NCBI RefSeq assembly: GCF_003625485.1
Contig: NZ_RAIR01000013.1
Location: forward strand, 1-54,476
Direction of reading: 5' to 3'
Length of the DNA: 54,476 bases
DNA from: Butyrivibrio sp. CB08
Lineage (GTDB): Bacteria > Bacillota > Clostridia > Lachnospirales > Lachnospiraceae
Below are positions 32,710 to 39,190 of the stretch, piece by piece. Positions within the stretch are counted from its first letter, which is position 1; each line of letters opens with the position of its first letter. The position numbers and the translations under genes are program-made. The notes below the pieces were generated by a model. That model was not told the origin of the DNA. It ran no database searches and saw nothing but the letters and a program-made list of their open reading frames with translations.

Positions 32710-33467
32710 TCTGCTACCTCCTCTTCTGAAACCCTGTCAGCTTCCCTTTTTGCTTTCTGCTTGGCTGCAAATTCGTCTGCTGCCTTCTGTGTAGGGAAAG
32801 CTGCGCTTCCAGTCAGGTTCTGCAGAAGGATGCGCCTCTCCTCCTTGTACTCGTTCCCGATGAATCCGAGCCTTAAGAGAAAGCATCTGAATGCGAATTT
32901 CTCGCTCTCGGCTTCCTTTGCCTTGGCTGATATCCTCTTCTGGGTCATCGCCATGCTGCAGAGGTTTGATATGAACTTGGTGTAGGCTGATGTTGTATCC
33001 GCATCCCCTACCTTGAACCAAGGGAAGGAAACCTTCTCATCCGTTACCTCTATCGGAAGCTCATCTGCTCCAAAGGCATGCTTCATGATCTCGCCCTTGC
33101 TTTCGATTATCTTGTTGAGGTTGCTGATTGCCTCTTCTGTTAGGCTGTCCCTTGGGACCTCTATCGTAAGCTTGTCTCCCTCTGTCAAAAGCTCTGCTCC
33201 TTCCTCATTCTCTTCAGTAGGCTCTTCCTCAACCTCTTCCATCTGCTCGCCTTCAAAACCCTGTTCTGAAAGCTGTCTGAGAAGTTCGTCTGAATCCTCT
33301 CCGTCCGGGATTGTAAGGATACCCTCTCTGCTGACCTCGAGCTTTCCTCCAATTATGTAGGCAAAACTCGGAACTCCGAGGTACTCGATCTCCTGTCCTG
33401 TGATTCCTGCGATTGCCTTTACCAGTCTCTTCTTTTCATCCTTTGTTACGCTGTAATTAACCTTCAT
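32706..33467 (-). CDS. 'Virulence-related' phage protein, 253 aa
   Basis: MKVNYSVTKDEKKRLVKAIAGITGQEIEYLGVPSFAYIIGGKLEVSREGILTI is the start of a family annotated 'virulence-related' in Lachnospiraceae phages, with no evidence of virulence. A Glu-rich linker (about 65-100) and a helical C-terminal half follow (RCFLLRLGFIGNEYKEERRILLQNLTGSAAFPTQKAADEF). The ATG at 33467 has a GGGAG site that can pair with an upstream complementary segment, so translation may be masked. It sits next to DUF4314, DUF5049 and the phage methyltransferases, probably a DNA-modification-related cluster. Confidence 0.75.
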   Translation of the reverse strand: MKVNYSVTKDEKKRLVKAIAGITGQEIEYLGVPSFAYIIGGKLEVSREGILTIPDGEDSDELLRQLSEQGFEGEQMEEVEEEPTEENEEGAELLTEGDKLTIEVPRDSLTEEAISNLNKIIESKGEIMKHAFGADELPIEVTDEKVSFPWFKVGDADTTSAYTKFISNLCSMAMTQKRISAKAKEAESEKFAFRCFLLRLGFIGNEYKEERRILLQNLTGSAAFPTQKAADEFAAKQKAKREADRVSEEEVAE

Positions 33468-33577
33468 TGTTTGTCTCCCTTCTTTGTGAGCCCTAAGGCT
33501 GTCTGTTTTGTTACATACATTACTCACTCATCTGCCCTGGTATAGCAATGTCGTTAGGAGACAAACATATGAAGAAA
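33468..33577 (-). promoter_or_regulatory. Leader with long-range stem masking the ribosome site
   Basis: TGTTTGTCTCC (33468-33478, plus strand) and GGAGACAAACA (33557-33567) are exact complements. In the minus-strand transcript the ribosome site GGGAGACAAACA can base-pair with its complement about 77 nt upstream. Nothing else coding is seen in the gap. Confidence 0.6.
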
Positions 33578-35503
33578 TTACTGTGCATAGTAGACAATGC
33601 CTGAAAGCACGAAAACCACGCACGGAAGGGCAACTCCATTGCCCCACATCTTATAAGCAGCACTATCGGAATAAGGCGATTTGAGCCATTTGCGGATCTG
33701 ATTCTCCGTCTTTGGCTTTGTTTCTAATCCAAGTGCTGTCCTCTGGGTCTCAAATATCTCTGACCAGCGCTTTACCTCATCTTCGGAAGGATCCTCCGAA
33801 GCAAGGTCATCAGTCCACCAATCTGGAAATCCCTGAAGCCTTGCACACTCTGTAGGAGTCAGCCTTCGTACTATATAATATGGTTCTTCACTGACCGTAG
33901 GCGGATCCTTATAGTCTGTAGCTACAAGGGTGTCGACCGCCTCTCCATCAGAGAAGTTCGTATGATAACTGTTCTTTGATGAGTGGAAGGGATGTCCGAC
34001 TGCGTTAGGTCCTCTTGATACCATCGCAGGCTCAACTTCTTCATCCACACAGAATCCAAACTTGGCATTTGCACCCTGATTGAATGATGCCCTGTCCAGT
34101 CCGTAGGAAGGTTCTGCCACGAAGTTCTCCTCGGGATTACCAAGCTGCTGACTCGAAGGACCTTTAGGTCCATCGCCTGCTGAAAGGGTGGCTGACTTAT
34201 CTGCAAAAGCTACGGAGTGCTGTTCCACAGTATTGAGCGTGTACATCACATCGCTTTCCTTATAGCCATCACCTCTGTGGCTTGGTCTTGATCCGTTACC
34301 TTCAAGGGCTATGACTGCTATGCCACCCTGATTGCATGTAGGATTACCTCCATTGGCATCAAGGCATCTGGAAGTATCCGCTTCATAGAATCCGCTCTTG
34401 GGATTATCACTCATCATGCTGTTACTGTTCTTTGCGCATACTCCAAAGGCTGTAGGCTGGAACAGCGTCTGGTCATTATGTGTTCCTAAAGTCGCTGACT
34501 TATCCTCCTGGATTAAGGCACCCTTTCCACCACCTTCGCATCCGCTTCGGATCTTAAGTGTCAAAGGCTTTCCCCCAGGAGTCATGATGAGAGGAACGTT
34601 TCCACCTCCTGTTCCCATGCGTCCTGAAAGCGTCTGAATGGCATCGCCCTCTTCTATCTTTATCCTTGAATCATTCGGATGATGCTCAAGTGCAATAAGT
34701 GGCTGATGGCCATGAGCTTCTGCACGTAGCGTACCTGTCACGTCTGTACTGACACCCATGACAGAACCGCCCTGATCATTCAAGCAAAGGCAGCCTGCCT
34801 CTCCAGAGCATTCTTTAAGACTATTGGCAGCTCTTTGCCACGAGCGGAAGCTCTCCGCAGAATACCCTGACAGGCCTTCGCTGACAAATAATATATCTCC
34901 GGCACTCTTGCCTCCAAAATCTGCGACAGCGTAGATACGTTCTCTTCTCTGGGGCACACCCCAAAACTGTGCATCGAGGAGACGCCAGGCAACAGATGAC
35001 GACTCTCCCAGAATGCATCCTGCGTTCTTCCACCTGTCACATCTAGGAACTGAAATGTCTGGTTCCGTAACATGGCAGAACTCTTCGAGGACCTGTCTGA
35101 AGTCTTCTCCTTTGTTTGAGGAGAAGGCACCTTTGACGTTCTCCCATACTGCATATCTTGGATATTTTCCATCTGTCGCTTCCCTCATTTCTCTGATGAT
35201 TCGGATTGCCTGATAAAAAAGACCTGAACGTTCTCCGTCCAAGCCTTCTCTTCTCCCGGCTATGCTCATGTCCTGACATGGGCTTCCGAAAGTTATTATG
35301 TCCACGGGCGGGATCTCCGCTCCGTTTATCTTTGAGATATCTCCATAGTGCTCCACAGTCGGGAGCCTTTTCTCTGTGACCCTTATAGGGAAAGGTTCTA
35401 TCTCCGATGACCATATAGGCTTTATCCCAGAGATTATCCCTCCGAGAGGAAAGCCTCCAGATCCATCGAAGAGAGACCCAAGGGTCAGCTCTTTATTTTT
35501 CAT
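33578..35503 (-). CDS. Phage C5-cytosine methyltransferase with repeated target domains
   Basis: The 641-aa protein has motif I GSLFDGSGGF near the start, catalytic Cys76 in GSPCQD, WENVKG near 120 (ENV motif), QRRER near 186 (motif VIII), and ERRLTPTECARLQGF/GNGVALP (motifs IX and X) at the end. Between about 230 and 540 the target-recognition region is greatly enlarged and built from about eight units with D-x-x-x-T-L. This is the layout of multispecific phage enzymes such as those of SPR and phi3T, which protect phage DNA from several restriction enzymes. The ATG at 35503 has GGAGGGG. Confidence 0.92.
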   Translation of the reverse strand: MKNKELTLGSLFDGSGGFPLGGIISGIKPIWSSEIEPFPIRVTEKRLPTVEHYGDISKINGAEIPPVDIITFGSPCQDMSIAGRREGLDGERSGLFYQAIRIIREMREATDGKYPRYAVWENVKGAFSSNKGEDFRQVLEEFCHVTEPDISVPRCDRWKNAGCILGESSSVAWRLLDAQFWGVPQRRERIYAVADFGGKSAGDILFVSEGLSGYSAESFRSWQRAANSLKECSGEAGCLCLNDQGGSVMGVSTDVTGTLRAEAHGHQPLIALEHHPNDSRIKIEEGDAIQTLSGRMGTGGGNVPLIMTPGGKPLTLKIRSGCEGGGKGALIQEDKSATLGTHNDQTLFQPTAFGVCAKNSNSMMSDNPKSGFYEADTSRCLDANGGNPTCNQGGIAVIALEGNGSRPSHRGDGYKESDVMYTLNTVEQHSVAFADKSATLSAGDGPKGPSSQQLGNPEENFVAEPSYGLDRASFNQGANAKFGFCVDEEVEPAMVSRGPNAVGHPFHSSKNSYHTNFSDGEAVDTLVATDYKDPPTVSEEPYYIVRRLTPTECARLQGFPDWWTDDLASEDPSEDEVKRWSEIFETQRTALGLETKPKTENQIRKWLKSPYSDSAAYKMWGNGVALPCVVFVLSGIVYYAQ

Positions 35504-36746
35504 CACGCCCCTCCACCTCTATAACGAGGTCAGAGTACATAAGTTTCTCTCCGTTTCTTTCAACGTAGACTTCATCTGCCTTTCCTGTATCCTCCACGAA
35601 TCTTCGAAGGATTACGGAAGCATACTTTTCATCAAGTTCCATGGTGTAGCATGTCCTGTTCATCTGTTCACAAGCTATCAGAGTGGATCCGCTACCACCG
35701 AAGGTATCAAGGACGATACCGTTCTCCTGCGAGGAATTGCCTATCGGATATGTCATGAGGTCGATAGGCTTTGATGTTGGATGGTCATGGAAAGATGTCT
35801 GCTTGTTGAACTCCCACACCGTAGTCTGCTTTCGGTCTCCATAGAATTTGTGTTTCGCATTTTCCAGATATCCGTAAAGCACAGGCTCGTGGCGGTATTG
35901 AAAATCGCCCCAGCCTGGAACGAGGGCATTTTTGACCCACACACAGACCGCTGACAGATGGAAGAACTTCTTGAAAGCTGTCCTGAATATCTCAGTCAGT
36001 GAATCTGCATGGAATACATAACAGGATCCGCCCGGAGCAAGGTGTGCTGCGATGTTCTCAAATGACTTGGTAAGGAAATCAAGGAACTCCTCATCCTTAA
36101 GGGAATCGTTCTTGATCTCGAGTCCGTCCCAAGACTTGAATGAAACACCGTATGGAGGATCCACAGAGCACATATTTGCCACAGCACCATCCATCAGCTT
36201 ATCTACATCTTCTGCAGATGTAGCATCACCGCACATAAGGATGTGCCTTCCGACATGCCATCTGTCTCCCTTTTCAACAAAGGCTGCTGCCTCGAGAGCC
36301 TTGGTAAGGTCAAAGTCATCTTCCTCTGCTTTCTTCTCCTCATCAAAAAGAGATGCTAGTTCCTTCTCATCGAAGCCTGTAAAGGAAACATCAAAGTCCA
36401 TTCCTTCCAACTCTTCGATCTCGGCTTTCAGCATCTCTTCATCCCATCCTGCATCCTGGGCATATCTGTTATCAGCAAGTATGTACGCTTTCTTCTGTGC
36501 CTCGGAAAGGTAATCCACAAGCACACATGGCACTTCTTCGATGCCCTCTTCCTTCGCAGCCATCAGTCTTCCATGTCCTGCGATGACATTATTCTTGCTG
36601 TCGATGATTATCGGGTTAATGAATCCGAACTCCCTAAGGGATCCCCTGAGCTTATTTATCTGTTCCTTTGAGTGAGTCCTTGCATTGTTGACGTAAGGTA
36701 TCAGCTCACTCACAGCTACCTTCTTCATTTCAGATGTTGATTTCAA
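35493..36746 (-). CDS. ParB-like/DNA N-methyltransferase fusion
   Basis: The 417-aa protein has a ParB/Srx-like domain (about 8-95, with INPIIID and the GHGR loop 57-60), an acidic linker, then an adenine/N4-cytosine methyltransferase with DPPYG (196-200) and FDTFGGSGSTLIACEQ (motif I, about 340-360). Motif IV before motif I is the beta-class order. Such fusions are common in phages and modify phage DNA. The start is TTG at 36746 with a strong GAGGAGGAGA site and a 4-nt overlap with the small terminase; an ATG six codons later has no ribosome site. Confidence 0.93.
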   Translation of the reverse strand: MKSTSEMKKVAVSELIPYVNNARTHSKEQINKLRGSLREFGFINPIIIDSKNNVIAGHGRLMAAKEEGIEEVPCVLVDYLSEAQKKAYILADNRYAQDAGWDEEMLKAEIEELEGMDFDVSFTGFDEKELASLFDEEKKAEEDDFDLTKALEAAAFVEKGDRWHVGRHILMCGDATSAEDVDKLMDGAVANMCSVDPPYGVSFKSWDGLEIKNDSLKDEEFLDFLTKSFENIAAHLAPGGSCYVFHADSLTEIFRTAFKKFFHLSAVCVWVKNALVPGWGDFQYRHEPVLYGYLENAKHKFYGDRKQTTVWEFNKQTSFHDHPTSKPIDLMTYPIGNSSQENGIVLDTFGGSGSTLIACEQMNRTCYTMELDEKYASVILRRFVEDTGKADEVYVERNGEKLMYSDLVIEVEGRDEK

Positions 36747-37273
36747 TCTCTCCTCCTCGTCCTAAGGAGCATCGCCATCACATCATCCTGTGGTGTGGAA
36801 GTCACAGCTTCCGAGCACTGCTCCTTAACTATCTGATAGATTTCATTCCAGATGGTATTCACCTGCTTCATGTAGCTCTGAGCCATCGCCACATAAGGAC
36901 TTGCAATTGCCTGCCCTGTGGTAGGGTGCTTGGCAAGGTAACCTGTCCTTGAGATTGTCTGCTCACAGTGGATCCAACGTCCTACAGACATCGCATACTG
37001 CTCAACTAACTGTGGATTTACAAATGCCTGGCACTTGCGCTCCTTGAGCCACTTGTATGTCTCCTCATATATCTCTTCAGAGCAGAGCTGAGAGCCATCC
37101 TTCTGTTCCTCGGTAAGAAAGTCCCTTATCGGAGGAGTGTCCGCTCCTTCGAGTGCTGCAGGGACCATCATTACATTTGCTTTCTGTCCGTCCTGTAATT
37201 TATCTGCAAGAGCCTTCCTCGGTCTTCCAGCACCAGGACGTGCGCCTCCACGGCGCGTACCATCTTTCGCCAT
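36743..37273 (-). CDS. Terminase small subunit, P27 family
   Basis: The 176-aa protein has a basic, Gly-rich N-terminus (MAKDGTRRGGARPGAGRPRKALAD) followed by the P27-type helical region (FLTEEQKDGSQLCSEEIYEETYKWL, GYLAKHPTTGQAIASPYVAMAQSYMKQVNTIWNEIY). It binds the packaging site and stimulates the large subunit. The ATG at 37273 has AAAGGAGG; a longer frame to 37324 crosses the terminator. The HNH gene before it is the usual neighbour in cos-type phages. Confidence 0.93.
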   Translation of the reverse strand: MAKDGTRRGGARPGAGRPRKALADKLQDGQKANVMMVPAALEGADTPPIRDFLTEEQKDGSQLCSEEIYEETYKWLKERKCQAFVNPQLVEQYAMSVGRWIHCEQTISRTGYLAKHPTTGQAIASPYVAMAQSYMKQVNTIWNEIYQIVKEQCSEAVTSTPQDDVMAMLLRTRRRD

Positions 37274-37303
37274 GTCGGCCTCCTTTTCTTTGATTTCCAT
37301 TGA

Positions 37304-37335
37304 AAAAAGCTGTGCTAAATTCAAACACAGCTTTT
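37304..37335 (-). terminator. Terminator between HNH and small terminase
   Basis: AAAAGCTGTG and CACAGCTTTT form a stem with a 12-nt loop and TTTTTT exit on the minus strand. Confidence 0.8.
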
Positions 37336-37339
37336 CATT

Positions 37340-37482
37340 CCAAAACCTCTATCCATCTGTTCCCGGGACCTATTTCAACAAGGGGTCAATCCCCTGTCTG
37401 AAATCCCATTTTTGCACGCGAGAGTCCGGCCCGGTCACGTAACCATGCGCCTTTAGAGATTCGACCCGCCCCTCCCCATGCG
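37340..37482 (-). other. Candidate cos region between HNH and small terminase genes
   Basis: This gap is GC-rich for the window (GCGAGAGTCCGGCCCGGTCACG, CGACCCGCCCCTCCCC) and contains AAGGGG and CCCC inverted bases. Its position between the HNH and terminase genes is where cohesive-end sites lie in HK97-like cos phages. There is no gene in it. No specific cos motif can be named from sequence alone. Confidence 0.35.
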
Positions 37483-37842
37483 CTAATAGTGGTAAACAGG
37501 GCATTTATCTTCTGTCCACGTTTTCCTATCATGACAGGGCTTGCATAAAGCCTGCCAGTTGTCTCTGTCCCAGAAGAGCTCTTGGTCTCCTCTGTGCGGC
37601 TTTATGTGATCCACCACCGTAGCCTTCGTGTACCTGCCATTCTTTTCGCAGATAGCACAGAGCGGATGAGCCTTCAAGAATATCTTCGATTCTCTTCTCC
37701 ACCTAGAAGAATATCCACGTGTAGAAGAATTCCTTATCTCTTCCGGATGCATCTTCTTATGTTCATCACAGTACTTCTGACCATGAGGGATTATCTTCGC
37801 ACACCCACTTTCAAAACATGGGTGGCCTGCTTTATATGGCAT
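37483..37842 (-). CDS. HNH endonuclease of the packaging module
   Basis: The 119-aa protein has zinc-binding Cys pairs (HPCFESGCAKII, HPLCAICEKNGR) and the HNH core VVDHIKPHRGDQELFWDRDNWQALCKPCHDRKT, with His, Asn and His in the expected order. HNH proteins next to terminase genes help cut at cos in HK97-type phages. The ATG at 37842 has AAGGAG. It is the first late gene after the likely late promoter. Confidence 0.92.
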   Translation of the reverse strand: MPYKAGHPCFESGCAKIIPHGQKYCDEHKKMHPEEIRNSSTRGYSSRWRRESKIFLKAHPLCAICEKNGRYTKATVVDHIKPHRGDQELFWDRDNWQALCKPCHDRKTWTEDKCPVYHY

Positions 37843-37862
37843 AAGCAACTCCTTACACGACA

Positions 37863-37897
37863 AAAGCCCCAAAGGTCATAGGTCCCTTTGAGGCTTT
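37863..37897 (-). terminator. Terminator between late promoter and HNH gene
   Basis: AAAGCC-CAAAGG and CCTTTG-GGCTTT pair; on the minus strand the exit is TTTTG. It lies just before the HNH ribosome site and stops early transcripts coming from the DUF1492 gene. Confidence 0.8.
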
Positions 37898-37976
37898 CAT
37901 CATTTTCGACTTTCGTCAGTATAACAATATCATTTTCCCTAAGTGAAAAATAGTGAAAAAGTGTGCAACTTACATT
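37898..37976 (-). promoter_or_regulatory. Candidate late promoter with 10-bp activator repeats
   Basis: On the minus strand TATACT (37923-37918) serves as a -10 box. No TTGACA stands 17 bp upstream; instead two direct repeats AGTGAAAAA lie one helix turn apart (37942-37950 and 37952-37960). This looks like a promoter needing an activator, and the DUF1492/ArpU-like gene directly precedes it. Confidence 0.55.
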
Positions 37977-38381
37977 TCATGAGATAACAACATGCTCGAG
38001 TGCCCTGCTGTGGACGATGTGGACATTCCTTACAGAACAGTCCATCTTCACTGCGATGTCCTCCCAAGAGAAGAAGTTCAGGTATCTGAGGTTCAGTACC
38101 AATGACTCCTCCGGGTCTGAGACCTCATTTATCACATCCATGATATTACCTTTCAGTTCCACAAGCTTATCAATGTCTGCACTTATCTCCGACTCCAGAT
38201 CCGCTATCTTTACAAGGAGCTCTTCTATCTTTGACTTTCCCTTATTCGGATCTCCCGGCATATCGGAGAGGGTAACGCTTGTCTTTGTAGCAAGGGTCCT
38301 GAGCATCGCTATCTGTTCTATCTTGGAATCGATACGTTCATTTATAAGGAATCCCTGATTCAGATATTCTTTTGCATTCAT
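37977..38381 (-). CDS. DUF1492/ArpU-like late transcription regulator
   Basis: The 134-aa protein has a helical N-terminal half with a coiled coil (IEELLVKIADLESEISADIDKL) and a sigma-region-4-like HTH at the end (LNLRYLNFFSWEDIAVKMDCSVRNVHIVHSRALEHV). This is the DUF1492 type, related to ArpU/RinA regulators that switch on late phage genes. The ATG overlaps the previous gene's stop by 4 nt. A candidate late promoter with tandem repeats lies immediately after its stop, which fits this role. Confidence 0.88.
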   Translation of the reverse strand: MNAKEYLNQGFLINERIDSKIEQIAMLRTLATKTSVTLSDMPGDPNKGKSKIEELLVKIADLESEISADIDKLVELKGNIMDVINEVSDPEESLVLNLRYLNFFSWEDIAVKMDCSVRNVHIVHSRALEHVVIS

Positions 38382-38623
38382 TTCTTCATAGCCTCCTCAC
38401 GTAATCTGTTAATGAGCCACTCTCCTTCAACGGAAGTAAGGGATGCGTACCAGCTGCTGCGGAAGAACTTTTCACATTCCTTTGCTGTTGCAGAAGAAAT
38501 CTTACTGTTCGGATTCTTCCGAAGCTGTCTCACGGCCTTGATGTAGTCCTTTGAAGCAAGGACGATTATTCCGTTTATGAGACTGTCACATCCGTACTTA
38601 TTAAGTTCATCCTGCTTCAGCAA
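38378..38623 (-). CDS. Small phage protein, 81 aa
   Basis: MLKQDELNKYGCDSLINGIIVLASKDYIKAVRQLRKNPNSKISSATAKECEKFFRSSWYASLT is a conserved-looking short helical protein that lies next to RusA and DUF1492 genes in Lachnospiraceae phages as I remember them; no function is known. The start is TTG at 38623, with AGGAGG eight nt upstream inside the end of rusA; no ATG with a ribosome site exists in this frame. It overlaps the next gene by 4 nt. Confidence 0.75.
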   Translation of the reverse strand: MLKQDELNKYGCDSLINGIIVLASKDYIKAVRQLRKNPNSKISSATAKECEKFFRSSWYASLTSVEGEWLINRLREEAMKK

Positions 38624-38626
38624 GGC

Positions 38627-39031
38627 TCATACCTCCTTATCTATCTCAAGGATCTCGATGCATATCCCTGTCGGGACATCCGACCATGCCTTGCCGACTA
38701 TCTCCAGGACAACCTGTGCATCATCATTCCAGAACCCCACCTTTGTCATGCAGTCCTTGAGCATCTTCTGAAGGTTGTCTGTATCGGGACGTGTTGTCCT
38801 CCACTCTCCTGCCTTATGTGACTTACCCTTGGGAAAGAGCCATAAGACTTTAAGTGCTACCGCTCCTTCGAAAGGTTCGTCAGGAACGTTATCTGATAAA
38901 TGTCCCATAAGGAGCTTTTTAGCCTCCTTCAACCTACTAGGCTCAAAGAACACAGGTCTTCCGTGTATCACCCTTACGCTCTTTTCCTGTGCCGTAGCGG
39001 TAGGTGGTTCCATTTCCATAAAAAATCTCAT
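38627..39031 (-). CDS. RusA-like Holliday junction resolvase
   Basis: The 134-aa protein has the RusA signature RPDTDNLQKMLKDCM followed by GFWNDDAQVV, with three acidic metal ligands in the expected order. It cuts four-way junctions made during phage recombination-dependent replication. The ATG at 39031 has GGGAGG. It sits downstream of the primase/helicase, separated by a 159-nt gap that holds two strong hairpins. Confidence 0.92.
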   Translation of the reverse strand: MRFFMEMEPPTATAQEKSVRVIHGRPVFFEPSRLKEAKKLLMGHLSDNVPDEPFEGAVALKVLWLFPKGKSHKAGEWRTTRPDTDNLQKMLKDCMTKVGFWNDDAQVVLEIVGKAWSDVPTGICIEILEIDKEV

Positions 39032-39079
39032 TTTTCTACACCTCCCTCTTTCGGTCTTGGTCTGCGCTGTTCTAGTTAT

Positions 39080-39141
39080 GTTGGACTACTCGAATAGGGT
39101 AGGGCGGGCTATTTAGCCCTACCCATATTCGGTAGTCTAAC
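39080..39141. repeat. 26-bp near-perfect hairpin between primase/helicase and rusA
   Basis: Bases 39080-39105 and 39116-39141 pair along 26 positions with a few mismatches around a 10-nt loop. The stem starts GTTGGACTAC and includes GGGTAGGGC. There is no T tract, so it is not an ordinary terminator. The gap has no gene. It could be an origin structure, an mRNA-stabilising stem or a processing site. Confidence 0.75.
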
Positions 39142-39148
39142 TTTCTAT

Positions 39149-39170
39149 CTGAATATATTTATATATTCAG
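39149..39170. repeat. Second hairpin (9-bp, AT-rich) next to the 26-bp stem
   Basis: CTGAATATA and TATATTCAG pair perfectly around TTTA. It lies 8 nt from the larger stem and 20 nt past the primase stop, making a tandem of two palindromes. Confidence 0.7.
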
Positions 39171-39190
39171 CGTAGAAGAAGAATTTTGCT

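Noticed and set aside
33578..36746. The two phage methyltransferases as part of the right-hand restriction system
   Set aside because: They lie in the late operon next to the terminase, 13 kb away, are of different classes and have no nuclease partner there.
37340..37482. Possible tRNA in the GC-rich gap
   Set aside because: The AGATTCGACCC bases recall a T-loop, but no cloverleaf with acceptor and anticodon stems can be formed.
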